Assembly (NCBI GenBank): GCA_947495575.1
Contig: CANLZL010000003.1
Location: forward strand, 124,001 to 188,000
From: an uncultured Nioella sp.
Lineage (GTDB): Bacteria > Pseudomonadota > Alphaproteobacteria > Rhodobacterales > Rhodobacteraceae
Length of the DNA: 64,000 bases
Direction of reading: 5' to 3'
The notes beneath the pieces are model-generated. The model saw only the letters and a list, made by a program, of their open reading frames with translations, searched no databases and was not told where the DNA came from. The position numbers were made by a program, and so were the translations under genes. Positions 9,298-18,894 of this stretch are shown here, in pieces (position 1 is the first letter of the stretch; each line of letters begins with the position of its first letter).

Positions 9298-10209
9298 TTA
9301 TACTGTCTCCGTGAGGGATTGGTAGGCAAGGCGCAGTCCGCCAAGCGTAAGATCGTCGCCGTCGCGTTCCTGAACACTCAAACCTTGAGCCTTCAAACCG
9401 CGGGCATAGAGCGACGTGATTTTAGCGTCACCGCCGATAATTACGTTCTGTCCGAGCCAATACGGGCGGCAAGCCGCAAGCTCGGCCCCGATCAAAAGGC
9501 CTGACAGGCGACCACGTGATACCGCGTCGGATTGGCCATGCAACAGGCCCTCTGCGCGGATGCGGAACAGGCGTTGCGCCAGCCGCTCGGGGTTCGAAAG
9601 CGTGTCAGACACCGCCGCGTCAAAGGCATCAAGATCGAAGTCTTTGGTCTTGACGGAATGGCGCAGAACGGACTGGCCAGAAATCAGGGCAAATAGCTCA
9701 CCGGTCATAACAGTCTGAAAGCTAACGATTTCCTCAGCGCTGATATGGGCCCATTTTGTGTGCGTGCCAGGTAGGCACAAAACACCGTCAAACGCCGGAT
9801 CATCTGCCAGAACGCCCAGAATTTGGGTTTCTTCGCCACGCATGACATCTGCCGGCTCATTTTGACAAACACCCGGCAAGATATGAACCTGAAGGCGCGG
9901 GTCATTCACGGCCGGGCGGGTCAGATCGGCCCCATGGGCCTTGCACGGCACTGTCAGATAGCTAGCCTCGGCCCACCCTTGTCGTGCGCCGACCATGCCG
10001 CAGGCCACGACTGTAATCGGGTCATCGCCCAGCCAAGCTCCAACCAGCCGCAAGAGCGCTGGCTCAAACTCGGCCTGGACAAGCTTGCCCATCCCCTCAT
10101 CAGATTTGGCCTCTGCCAATACAGAGCCATCGGCGGCCATGGCAAACGCCCTGACGTTCGATGTGCCCCAATCCACTGCAATCCAGGATGGGTTCGCTGC
10201 TTCTGTCAT
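9298..10209 (-). CDS. dgoK: 2-dehydro-3-deoxygalactonokinase
   Basis: WIAVDWGTSNVRAFAMAADGSVLAEAKSDEGMGKL, CGMVGARQGWAEASYLTVPC, LPGTHTKWAHI; operonic with dgoA. Confidence 0.9.
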   Translation of the reverse strand: MTEAANPSWIAVDWGTSNVRAFAMAADGSVLAEAKSDEGMGKLVQAEFEPALLRLVGAWLGDDPITVVACGMVGARQGWAEASYLTVPCKAHGADLTRPAVNDPRLQVHILPGVCQNEPADVMRGEETQILGVLADDPAFDGVLCLPGTHTKWAHISAEEIVSFQTVMTGELFALISGQSVLRHSVKTKDFDLDAFDAAVSDTLSNPERLAQRLFRIRAEGLLHGQSDAVSRGRLSGLLIGAELAACRPYWLGQNVIIGGDAKITSLYARGLKAQGLSVQERDGDDLTLGGLRLAYQSLTETV

Positions 10210-10970
10210 CCGGTAACTACCACTCCGCCGTCGATTACCATGACCTGACCGGTCATCATTTTGGAGGCCTCAGAGGCCAGGAACAGGGTTCCGCCGACGA
10301 TATCATCGGGCCCGATTGTATCTTTCAGGCATTGGCGCCCAAGGTGATCCTCCAGCGCCTCGGGCGTTACCCACAGGTCTTTTTGCTTTTGCGTCAACAC
10401 CCAGCCGGGTGCAAGCGCATTTACGCGGATCTTGTCTGGCCCGAACTCGCGCGCGAGGCTCCGGGACATCGCGGTGATTCCGCCATTTGCTGTTGTATAA
10501 GATGGATAACCGGAATTGCCCATCATGTAGCTGATCGAGCTGAAATTGACGATTGATCCGCCGCCGGCGGCCTTCATACCTTCGGCCACGGCCTGACAAG
10601 CAAAGAAATAGGCTTTGAGGTTTATGGCCTGCGACCAGTCCCAGAACTCTTCCGTTACCTCTGCTGTGGTGTGGCGTTTGTCATTTGCGGCGTTGTTGAT
10701 CAGCGCGGTGATTGGGCCGTTCACTTCGGCAGCTTCTGCAAGGCACGCCTTTAACCGGTCGATATCCGTGATATCGCAGGTCATGAAATGTGGGCGATTT
10801 CCAGTGGCCGCTTCCATCTCATCAACGAAATCGGTGCTGTCAGAGCGCTGAACGAAGGCAACTTTGGCCCCCTGACGCAAAAACCCTTCCGTCAGTGATG
10901 CGCCAATGCCAGAGCCACCACCAGTGATAAAAACCGAGGCACCTTTCAAGTCAGGATAAGTGGCAGTCAT
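10206..10970 (-). CDS. SDR-family dehydrogenase, probable D-galactose/L-arabinose 1-dehydrogenase
   Basis: SVFITGGGSGIGASLTEGF, INNAAN, SYTTANGGITAMSRSLAREFG, RVNALAPGWV. Substrate inferred from operon context. Confidence 0.8.
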   Translation of the reverse strand: MTATYPDLKGASVFITGGGSGIGASLTEGFLRQGAKVAFVQRSDSTDFVDEMEAATGNRPHFMTCDITDIDRLKACLAEAAEVNGPITALINNAANDKRHTTAEVTEEFWDWSQAINLKAYFFACQAVAEGMKAAGGGSIVNFSSISYMMGNSGYPSYTTANGGITAMSRSLAREFGPDKIRVNALAPGWVLTQKQKDLWVTPEALEDHLGRQCLKDTIGPDDIVGGTLFLASEASKMMTGQVMVIDGGVVVTG

Positions 10971-12679
10971 CAGTGGCTCTCCCTCGTCACCGGGCGGGTA
11001 TCTTTACCCACCAAAAAGTCCAAATCCGCGCCTTTGTCGGCTTGCAGAACATGATCAACATACATTTTCGCGTAGCCGCGTGTGTAATGGGGTTCAGGCG
11101 CGACCCATGCGGCACGTCGCTTTGCCAGCTCTTCTTCGCTTACCAGCATTTCCAGAACGCCGGTCGAAGCCGAGACCTTGATCATGTCACCGGTTTTCAC
11201 CAGCGCCAAAGGTCCGCCCGCCGTTGCTTCGGGGGCGACATGCAGGATCACCGTGCCAAATGCGGTGCCGGACATACGGGCGTCGGAAACCCGCACGATA
11301 TCACGCACACCTTTTTTCACCAGCTTGGCAGGAACCGGCATGTCGCCCACTTCGGGCATTCCGGGATATCCCTTGGGACCGCAGTTTTTCAAAACCAGCA
11401 CCGTGTTTTCGTCCACTGGCAGATCATCACGATCAATATTGGCCTTCAGTTCTTCAATAGTCTCAAAGACATAGGCTGGGCCTTCATGTTCCAGCAAATG
11501 GTCGGACGCGGCCGAAGGCTTCACGATAGAGCCGTTTGGCGCCAAATTTCCCCGTAGAACCCGCAGGCCCGCCGCGGGCTTCCGCGGGGCGTCAAAGGCA
11601 GAAATCACATCGCGATTGTAGCATTCGGCCTCTTCATAATAATGCGAGATATCCTTGCCCATCACGGTATTGGCTGGACGTAACTTGTGGCTGAGCTCTT
11701 TTAGAACAACGGGAACACCGCCCGCGTAGCAAAAGTCTTCCATCAGGTATTTTCCCGATGGCATGCAGTTGACCAAGAGGGGAATTTCTCCTCCGATTTC
11801 GAAGTCATCCATCGTCAGGTCAATTCCGACACGCCCCGCCAAAGCCAAAAGGTGAACCACTGCGTTCGTCGATCCGCCAAGGGCGGCGTTGGCCAAAATG
11901 GCGTTTTCAAAGCTTTCCTTGGTCAGGACATCCGACATTTTCAGGTCTTCTTCCACCATCTCCACGATGCGCTTACCGGTCATGTGCGCCAACGCCATAC
12001 GGCGGGCATCCACGGCGGGCAGTGATCCGTTCATTGGTAAAGAAAGCCCCATCGCCTCGGTCAGCGACGAGGTGGTCGACGCGGTACCCATGGTCATGCA
12101 CACGCCCTTCGACCGACTCATGCCGGATTCTGTGGCCATGAAATCCTTGAGCGTCATGTCGCCCGCTTTAACGTCCATCGCAAATTTGCGAACATCCGTG
12201 CCAGAGCCGATGTCGCGGCCTTTCCATTTGCCATTCAACATGGGGCCGGCACTGACCACGATCGACGGCAAATCTACAGAAGCCGCCCCCATCAATTGTC
12301 CGGGAGTGGTCTTGTCACAACCGCCGAGTAGAACGACGCCGTCCATGCCGTAAGCCCGGATCGATTCCTCGACATCCATCGCCAGTAAATTGCGAAAAAG
12401 CATTGCCGTTGGCTTCATCTGGGTTTCGCCCAAGCTCATTACAGGGAACTCAACCGGAAAGCCTCCAGCCTCCCAGACGCCGCGTTTCACTCCTTCGGCC
12501 AGTTCGCGAAGGCCCGAGTTGCACGGGGTCAGTTCCGACCATGTATTGCAAATCCCGATCACCGGGCGACCATCAAAGACGTGATCAGGAAAGCCCTGAT
12601 TCTTCATCCAGCTGCGGCGGACAAATCCATCTTTGTCCAGCATACCGTACCAGCTGCGATTACGTCTTTCCTTGGTCAT
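10970..12679 (-). CDS. IlvD/Edd family sugar-acid dehydratase (L-arabinonate/D-galactonate dehydratase-like)
   Basis: GICNTWSELTPCNSGLRELAEGVKRGVWEAGGFPVEFPVMSLGE, LLGGCDKTTPGQLMGAAS, GVCMTMGTASTTSSLTEAMGLSLP, RVSDARMSGTAFGTVILHVAPEA. Confidence 0.9.
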   Translation of the reverse strand: MTKERRNRSWYGMLDKDGFVRRSWMKNQGFPDHVFDGRPVIGICNTWSELTPCNSGLRELAEGVKRGVWEAGGFPVEFPVMSLGETQMKPTAMLFRNLLAMDVEESIRAYGMDGVVLLGGCDKTTPGQLMGAASVDLPSIVVSAGPMLNGKWKGRDIGSGTDVRKFAMDVKAGDMTLKDFMATESGMSRSKGVCMTMGTASTTSSLTEAMGLSLPMNGSLPAVDARRMALAHMTGKRIVEMVEEDLKMSDVLTKESFENAILANAALGGSTNAVVHLLALAGRVGIDLTMDDFEIGGEIPLLVNCMPSGKYLMEDFCYAGGVPVVLKELSHKLRPANTVMGKDISHYYEEAECYNRDVISAFDAPRKPAAGLRVLRGNLAPNGSIVKPSAASDHLLEHEGPAYVFETIEELKANIDRDDLPVDENTVLVLKNCGPKGYPGMPEVGDMPVPAKLVKKGVRDIVRVSDARMSGTAFGTVILHVAPEATAGGPLALVKTGDMIKVSASTGVLEMLVSEEELAKRRAAWVAPEPHYTRGYAKMYVDHVLQADKGADLDFLVGKDTRPVTRESH

Positions 12680-14763
12680 AGCTTGGTTCCTTCAAAAACC
12701 CACATGGTTTGCGGGAAGCTCCAGGGGAGGGTCACGCCGTGGTTCATTAGATACTGTCCGCTGACCTCGATGGGTTGCGTCTTGAGTATCTGCGGTCCGC
12801 GCGACACAGCAGCAGGCGCAACAGCAGATTTTCGCAATTCCACACGATAACGTGCTCCTGGATCCAGCCGGGTCAGTTGCAATGGTCTGGGCGCTATTTG
12901 GGCCGAAGTATCCGCCTTGCCTGCGAAGACCACAAAACGCGACCCATCTTCCGCCTGCTGTTGTTCAGCAATAACCGCCGGGTCCGCACTATCGAGACGC
13001 AGGATATCGGCCCGGGCCAGCCAATGGCGGTTATCCTTCCACCATTGCGTGACTTCGGTCAGAACATGAACCTCATAATCCGTCAATTCCCGCGGGTCCA
13101 TTTCGAACCCCATGTGCCGTTGCGCGGCGACCCAGGCACGGAAATTTATGTCCAAAATCCGGCCCGAAGTATGACATTCGCGTGGGCCAACGTGACTGCC
13201 AGTGACAACCATCGGCAAGAAGATCGAGGCGTTGTGCTGTATACGAAGCCGTTCAAGCGCATCATTCGAATCCGAAAGCCAGATACGTTGTGTCCGCGCC
13301 ATAATGCCGAAATCGATACGCCCGCCGCCTGATGCACAGCTTTCGATTTCAACGCCTGGGAAGGCGTCGTGTAGCCGGTCCAACAATGCGTATGACCCAC
13401 GGGTCTGCGCGGCATCGGGCATAGGCAGAACACGATTGTGATCCCACTTGATATAGTCAATCGGATGATCACGCAGGATCTTGGAAATCCGTTCGAACAA
13501 AAATTCCTGAACTTCCGGCAAGGCCATGTTGATGGCTTTTTGCTGGCGTCCCAAAAGCTGATCCTCAGAGCCGAGGGCCCAATCTGGATGCTTGCGGTGA
13601 ATCTCGCTGTTGGGGTTGATCATTTCGGGTTCAAACCAGATCCCGAAGGTCATTCCAAGCGAATGCACGTGGTTGATCAACGGGTCCAAACCGTCAGGGT
13701 ATTTGCGAGGATCAACCTCCCAATCGGACAAGGATTTGGTGTCGTCGTCACGCTCCCCAAACCAACCGTCATCAAGCACAAACCGCTCAGCCCCTAGGTT
13801 GGCGGCGCGTTCAGCGATATCCATCAACTCAGGAAGGTTATGATTGAAATATACAGCTTCCCAGCAATTGTAATGCACGGGGCGCGGGCGCGACGGATCT
13901 GGAAATTCAACGATATTATCCCGCAAATGCCGCTGGAACGCGACTGAACAGCCATTGATGCCATCGTTAGAGAAGACCGCGTATAGCGTGGCTGTCTTGA
14001 ACTCTGTCATTGGCTCCCGCTCTAGTCGGGCGGCATGACCAAACTGGATTTGGCGGCGTCCATCCGGCAGCTCTTCGGCCACCATTCGGTGACCGCCAGA
14101 CCAACCATAATGGAACCCATAAGCCTGGCCCTGAGCATTGGTCGCCCCACGACAGGGAACGATCAGACCCGGGAAATGCTCATGGCCTGTCCGGCCAGTG
14201 CGGTTTTCGCGGTACCGCATCCCGGGCGACCAGGCGGTTTTGTTCATCTGGAATTCACCACACCATCGTCCGGCGAAATCGTACATTTCATCGGATAGCT
14301 GCGGGCCAGGAAATACTGGTGCGGACAACCAATGCAGGTGCATCGGCTTATCCGAATGCAGACTTGCCTGCGCCTCGATCACATGGGTGTGAGGATCAAT
14401 GGAAAAGCGTGCCTTGTAGGTCAGCACGTGGCTTTCGTCCAGATAGGTCAGGATAAGACTGTTTTCAGCCTCTTCTGCCTCATGAAAACAGAACTTCGGC
14501 AACATCGGCGTCCCTGCCTTGTCGCGAAGGATCAGCCCTGGTTGGCCCGGAAAAGTCCGCGTTGCCTCGGGGCAAATTGAGAGTTCCGGATTAGCGTCCA
14601 GCATACCGCCCGTAACATCTAGTTCGTTTGCGGCAAAAAGGGTTTCACAATCATCGCCATCTGGAAGGCGAGGACCCCAATAAACGACTTCTGGCAGGTG
14701 CTCGCGGGATGCCGCGAGCACCAGAGTTTGCCTGTCGTCCTGAAGACGCCAGCATTGGATCAT
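12676..14763 (-). CDS. GH36 alpha-galactosidase
   Basis: NCWEAVYFNHNLPELMDIAERAANLGAERFVLDDGWFGERDDD, GIWFEPEMINPNSE, DYIKWDHNR, IESCASGGGRIDFGIM. Confidence 0.93.
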   Translation of the reverse strand: MIQCWRLQDDRQTLVLAASREHLPEVVYWGPRLPDGDDCETLFAANELDVTGGMLDANPELSICPEATRTFPGQPGLILRDKAGTPMLPKFCFHEAEEAENSLILTYLDESHVLTYKARFSIDPHTHVIEAQASLHSDKPMHLHWLSAPVFPGPQLSDEMYDFAGRWCGEFQMNKTAWSPGMRYRENRTGRTGHEHFPGLIVPCRGATNAQGQAYGFHYGWSGGHRMVAEELPDGRRQIQFGHAARLEREPMTEFKTATLYAVFSNDGINGCSVAFQRHLRDNIVEFPDPSRPRPVHYNCWEAVYFNHNLPELMDIAERAANLGAERFVLDDGWFGERDDDTKSLSDWEVDPRKYPDGLDPLINHVHSLGMTFGIWFEPEMINPNSEIHRKHPDWALGSEDQLLGRQQKAINMALPEVQEFLFERISKILRDHPIDYIKWDHNRVLPMPDAAQTRGSYALLDRLHDAFPGVEIESCASGGGRIDFGIMARTQRIWLSDSNDALERLRIQHNASIFLPMVVTGSHVGPRECHTSGRILDINFRAWVAAQRHMGFEMDPRELTDYEVHVLTEVTQWWKDNRHWLARADILRLDSADPAVIAEQQQAEDGSRFVVFAGKADTSAQIAPRPLQLTRLDPGARYRVELRKSAVAPAAVSRGPQILKTQPIEVSGQYLMNHGVTLPWSFPQTMWVFEGTKL

Positions 14764-15611
14764 TACTTAACTGCCCCTAGGGTTAGACCAGCAATGAAGT
14801 GCTTTTGCATCGCAAAGAACATTGCCACTGGGGGCAAGGCTGCGACGATACTACCGGCACTCATCAGATGGTACTGAGCTACGAATTGAGAGTTGAACGA
14901 GGTGATGCCCGCCGTCACTGGCTGCGCGCCCGGACCCTGTGTCAACACAATCGCCCAGAAATAGTCATTCCAGATGAATGTAAAGATCAGAACCGCCAAC
15001 GCTGCAATTGCGGGCTTCATCAGGGGAAGAACGACATACCAGAAGATACGCCATTCACTGACACCTTCCACGCGCGCCGCCTCGATCAGCGGATAAGGCA
15101 GTGCCCGGATAAAGTTCCGCATGAAGAGCGTACAGAACCCGGTTTGGAAGGCTACGTGGAACAGCACCAGCCCCAGCTTAGTGTCATAGAGCCCCATGTT
15201 CACAGTGAGGTCACGAACCGGAACCATAAGAATCTGGAACGGAACGAAGTTGCCGGCGATGAACATAAAGAACAGCAACAGGTTGCCGCGGAACTTATAG
15301 ATGCCCAGCGCAAAGCCGGTCATGCAGCTAAGCGCTACTGCGCCAACAACAGTTGGTACCGTGATCAGCACCGAATTGATCATATAGCGCGGCATGTCAC
15401 TTTCAAAAAACACACGGCCATAGTTGGTGAACATTTCGAAGGAAGATGGAACACCCCAGTAATTGCCGTTGGTGAAGTCCGTCAGTGGGCGCATCGAGAA
15501 CAGCATCACCGCCAGTAGAGGCAGCAACCACATTATGAGTGCGATCGGCAAGATGGATTGGTAAGTCAGCTGCGCAGCGCGGCTGCGTTTTTGAATCGGA
15601 GTCGGAAACAT
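14763..15611 (-). CDS. CUT1 carbohydrate ABC transporter permease (MalG-type)
   Basis: Multi-TM; EAARVEGVSEWRIFWYVVLPLMKPAIAALAVLIFTFIWNDYFWAIVL (EAA loop). Confidence 0.92.
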   Translation of the reverse strand: MFPTPIQKRSRAAQLTYQSILPIALIMWLLPLLAVMLFSMRPLTDFTNGNYWGVPSSFEMFTNYGRVFFESDMPRYMINSVLITVPTVVGAVALSCMTGFALGIYKFRGNLLLFFMFIAGNFVPFQILMVPVRDLTVNMGLYDTKLGLVLFHVAFQTGFCTLFMRNFIRALPYPLIEAARVEGVSEWRIFWYVVLPLMKPAIAALAVLIFTFIWNDYFWAIVLTQGPGAQPVTAGITSFNSQFVAQYHLMSAGSIVAALPPVAMFFAMQKHFIAGLTLGAVK

Positions 15612-15629
15612 TTCTCTGGATCTCCTAAA

Positions 15630-16541
15630 TTAATGGCCGGACTGGCGTTCTTCGTTCCACATCGACCACAGGAAGTAGCCAATGAAGACGAGCATGATCA
15701 TGAACAAGACAACGGCGATGGCGGAGCCATAGCCCATTCGGAATCCGTATTCCGATAGCGCTTGTTCAAACATGTAGAAACTGAGAACGCGGGTCGAACC
15801 GAAGGGACCACCATTTGTCATGATGGAGATCAGGTCGAACGAGCGCAGAGCACCGATGATCGTGACCACAAAGGCGATGAACGTTGCGGGGCGCAATTGC
15901 GGGATCACCACATACCACAGCATGTGGCGGCCCTTGGCCCCGTCCAGACGGGCGGCCTCGATCTGCTCTGGATCAACGGCGTTCAAGCCGGTGAGGTACA
16001 GGATCATACAATAGGCCGTTTGCGGCCACAGTCCGGCAGCAATGATTCCGTATGTTGCCAATGTCGGGTCACCCAGAACGTTGATTGATCCGGCCCCGAA
16101 GAAACCGAGAACGGCGTTCAACAGACCTTCACGCGGCAGGTAGAACCATGAAAAAACGAGGCCGACAACAACCTGCGACAGAACAAACGGGAAAAAGAAC
16201 AACGACTTATAAAGCCGGATGCCCGCAACGGTTTGGTTCAGGAATAGCGCGATAAACAAACCTGCCGGGATCGCCAGCAAGTAAAGCACCAACCATTTTA
16301 CGTTGTTCCACAGCGAAATCTCGAAGGCTCGATCGCCCACCAGTTCGCTGTAGTTTTCTAAGCCGACATATGTAGCCTCACCCAGACCGTCCCAGTCATA
16401 AAGAGATATTTGGAACGATTGGAAAATCGGTATCACCACATAGACGGCGAAAAACAAAACACCGGGCAATAGGAACAAGAGCGGAGTCACCGTCATCTTG
16501 TTCCTTTGCATCCAGGTTTGTTGTTGGGAAATTGAGCTCAT
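15630..16541 (-). CDS. CUT1 carbohydrate ABC transporter permease (MalF-type)
   Basis: EAARLDGAKGRHMLWYVVIPQLRPATFIAFVVTIIGALRSFDLISIMTNGGP; multi-TM. Start MSSISQQQ (or 16547). Confidence 0.9.
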   Translation of the reverse strand: MSSISQQQTWMQRNKMTVTPLLFLLPGVLFFAVYVVIPIFQSFQISLYDWDGLGEATYVGLENYSELVGDRAFEISLWNNVKWLVLYLLAIPAGLFIALFLNQTVAGIRLYKSLFFFPFVLSQVVVGLVFSWFYLPREGLLNAVLGFFGAGSINVLGDPTLATYGIIAAGLWPQTAYCMILYLTGLNAVDPEQIEAARLDGAKGRHMLWYVVIPQLRPATFIAFVVTIIGALRSFDLISIMTNGGPFGSTRVLSFYMFEQALSEYGFRMGYGSAIAVVLFMIMLVFIGYFLWSMWNEERQSGH

Positions 16542-16620
16542 ATCCATTCCTCCATTGGACAGCGCATTCGAAAACAGCGTTTTCTGGCAGCTTGCGGATG
16601 ATCTGTCGCGGGAAAGAAGC

Positions 16621-16647
16621 GCGCCCCGCTTGCGCAAAGCGGGACGC
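16621..16647 (-). other. Stem-loop between SBP and permease genes (possible mRNA 3' stabiliser or attenuator)
   Basis: CCCGCTT-GCGCA-AAGCGGG, extendable by GCG/CGC, between the SBP stop (16665) and the permease start. Confidence 0.5.
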
Positions 16648-16664
16648 GTACTGACTAAGTCAGA

Positions 16665-17930
16665 TTATTCGTAGATGCGCTGGCGCGATTGCTCCAGACG
16701 GTTCAGAATGTCGTCCAGATTGTCTGGGAACACCATGAATTCCTGAAGTCCTTCCATGCCAAGTGCGGCCATTTCAGCCGGGAAATCGCGGTCAAAGAAC
16801 TGTGCGATGCCACCGGTTGCGTTGTTGGCCAGCATGTCGAAGCCCTGCTGAAGGAACTCATCGTCAGCAACTTCCGACATCGCGTTGATGGGCAACTGAC
16901 CAAGAGCATCAGGACCATTGATCCGTGTCTGAACCTCAGCCGAAGTTACAAAGCGCAGGAATTCCTGTGCGGCCGGAACGTTTTCTGCACCCGATGGGAT
17001 GTGGAACGTATCTGTTGGTGCGTCTTCGCCCATTGCCATACCTTCGGTGATGGCTGGGAACTGGTAAAAGTCGATCTGATCATCGGTCAGGCCAGCTTCG
17101 CGCAGGTGCGGAACAGCAAAGTTACCGATCAGATACGCGGTTGCTTCGCCATTTACCACGAAGGGCAGTGCTTCCTGCCAGGAGTAGTTCTGGTGATCAG
17201 CCAGGAATGCGCCCATGTCGATCAGTTCACGCCAGTTAGCAAAGGTTTGGCGGACGCGATCGTCGGTCCATTCAACTTCACCACGCGCAAGCGCCATGTG
17301 GAAGTCAAACCCGTTCGTGCGCATGTTCAGGTAGTCAAACCAGCCACCAGCGGTCCACAGGAAACGAGTGCCGATGGAATAACAGGCACGGCCAGAGTCG
17401 ACGATGACCTGACAGTTTGCAACTTCTTCTTCCCAGGTGGCGGGTTCGCTCAAACCAAGCTCATTGAAGATATCTTCGCGATAATAGATGCCCCATTGGT
17501 AGTAAGTGTAGGGCACGCCCCACTGACGATCATTAAGAGTCATAGCACCTTGAACGGCACCGAGCCCTTCAAAGTCGCCGGCTTCCCACATGTCCGAGAT
17601 GTCCATGAACAGGCCGGCGTCCACGTAAGGACCCATGCGGTTTGCCGCATACCAGTTCACAACATCGGGCGGGCTGGCGGACAAGGCGTTCCGGATTTGA
17701 GTTTTCCAGGCTTCGCGATCAACAATGTCCAATTCAACCGTCAGGTCAGGATGCATTTCGTCGAACTCGGCCGCCAGGCTTTCAATCACGGCGCGAGGCG
17801 CCGGGTTGCCCATGTCCGACATGATACGAAGTGTGCCGGAAAGTGCTGCGTGACCGTCTGCGAAAGCAGTGCCTGCAAGCATTGTTGTTGCCGCTAGCGC
17901 AGCCAGCGGGGTCTTAATAATGGAACGCAT
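16665..17930 (-). CDS. Sugar ABC transporter extracellular solute-binding protein (family 1)
   Basis: Signal peptide MRSIIKTPLAALAATTMLAGTAFADGH; LSGTLRIMSDMGNPAPRAVIESLAAEFDEMHPDLTVELD. Confidence 0.9.
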   Translation of the reverse strand: MRSIIKTPLAALAATTMLAGTAFADGHAALSGTLRIMSDMGNPAPRAVIESLAAEFDEMHPDLTVELDIVDREAWKTQIRNALSASPPDVVNWYAANRMGPYVDAGLFMDISDMWEAGDFEGLGAVQGAMTLNDRQWGVPYTYYQWGIYYREDIFNELGLSEPATWEEEVANCQVIVDSGRACYSIGTRFLWTAGGWFDYLNMRTNGFDFHMALARGEVEWTDDRVRQTFANWRELIDMGAFLADHQNYSWQEALPFVVNGEATAYLIGNFAVPHLREAGLTDDQIDFYQFPAITEGMAMGEDAPTDTFHIPSGAENVPAAQEFLRFVTSAEVQTRINGPDALGQLPINAMSEVADDEFLQQGFDMLANNATGGIAQFFDRDFPAEMAALGMEGLQEFMVFPDNLDDILNRLEQSRQRIYE

Positions 17931-17958
17931 GGTGTCCTCCCTATGTGCTTCCAAAATT

Positions 17959-18013
17959 GAAACTTAGTCCCGACCAATGGATTTTTTTGTTCCATTATTT
18001 GAAACTTAGTTTC
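17959..18013. promoter_or_regulatory. Candidate IclR operator pair in the divergent promoter region
   Basis: TTGAAACTTAGT occurs twice (GAAACTTAGTCCC at 17959-17971; perfect palindrome GAAACT-T-AGTTTC at 18001-18013), 42 bp apart. Confidence 0.5.
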
Positions 18014-18094
18014 TATAGTTGAAATCATAACGCGACTCGGTATAGGGTTGTCAACAGATTCCTCGGAGGGAGCCGTGGATTGCGGGAGGAAATT

Positions 18095-18874
18095 ATGAAT
18101 AAGCCGATGGACGGCACCGTGGGAAAAGCGCTCAGTGTCCTTGATGAGGTCGCTTCGTTTGGACGTCCCGTGAAATTCGCGGAACTTCAGACCCGCAGCA
18201 TTTACCCAAAGGCCACGCTCTACCGTTTGGTGCAAACCCTGGTTAGCCAGGGGATGTTGTTTCATGACGATGACACCGGCAGCTATTCTCTGGGTATTCG
18301 ACTGGTGAAACTGGCGCATTCCGCCTGGAAACAGGCCACGCTCGCCACCGTTGCCCGCCCCTATGTTGACGCCCTTGCAGCCCAGGTTGGTGAAACCATT
18401 CACCTGGCGCAGATGGAAGCCGGGCAAATCCTGTTCGTAGACAAGCAAAAAATGAGCGACCGGTTTGAGACGCTGGCACAGACGGGCCTTGTAGCCCCTG
18501 CCTATTGTACGGGCGTTGGCAAAGCGATTTTGGCCAATATGACGCCCGAGCGGCGAGAGCGCGCGCTGAAACAGCAGCTGTTTCTTGACTACACACCCAA
18601 TACCCATACAAGTCTGGAATCACTTCTAGGCGAGTTGGAAACTATTCGCGCCGAAGGTGTCGCATACGACCGGGAAGAGCACGAAATTGGCATCATCTCG
18701 ATCGCTGCGCCGATTGTCACGCAAGGAGGGCGGGTCATCGGAGCATTGTCGATTGCAACATCTACAACGCGCCATTCGTTGGAAAGCCTGACCAAATTTA
18801 AGTCAGGCGTTCTGGAAACAACAAAACGAATTGGGGATGAAGCCACGGCTTGGCAATTCCCAACAGTCAACTGA
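18095..18874 (+). CDS. IclR family transcriptional regulator
   Basis: VGKALSVLDEVASFGRPVKFAELQTRSIYPKATLYRLVQTLVSQGML; C-terminal IclR effector domain (CTGVGKAILANM...YDREEHEIGIISIAAPI). ORF track starts at 18080; the exact start is uncertain. Confidence 0.88.
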   Translation: MNKPMDGTVGKALSVLDEVASFGRPVKFAELQTRSIYPKATLYRLVQTLVSQGMLFHDDDTGSYSLGIRLVKLAHSAWKQATLATVARPYVDALAAQVGETIHLAQMEAGQILFVDKQKMSDRFETLAQTGLVAPAYCTGVGKAILANMTPERRERALKQQLFLDYTPNTHTSLESLLGELETIRAEGVAYDREEHEIGIISIAAPIVTQGGRVIGALSIATSTTRHSLESLTKFKSGVLETTKRIGDEATAWQFPTVN

Positions 18875-18894
18875 CGCACTCTGGAGGAGATCTC

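Noticed and set aside
16689-17897. 402-aa plus-strand ORF
   Set aside because: Antisense to the solute-binding protein gene; Cys/His-rich translation with no family motif; product of GC-biased codons.
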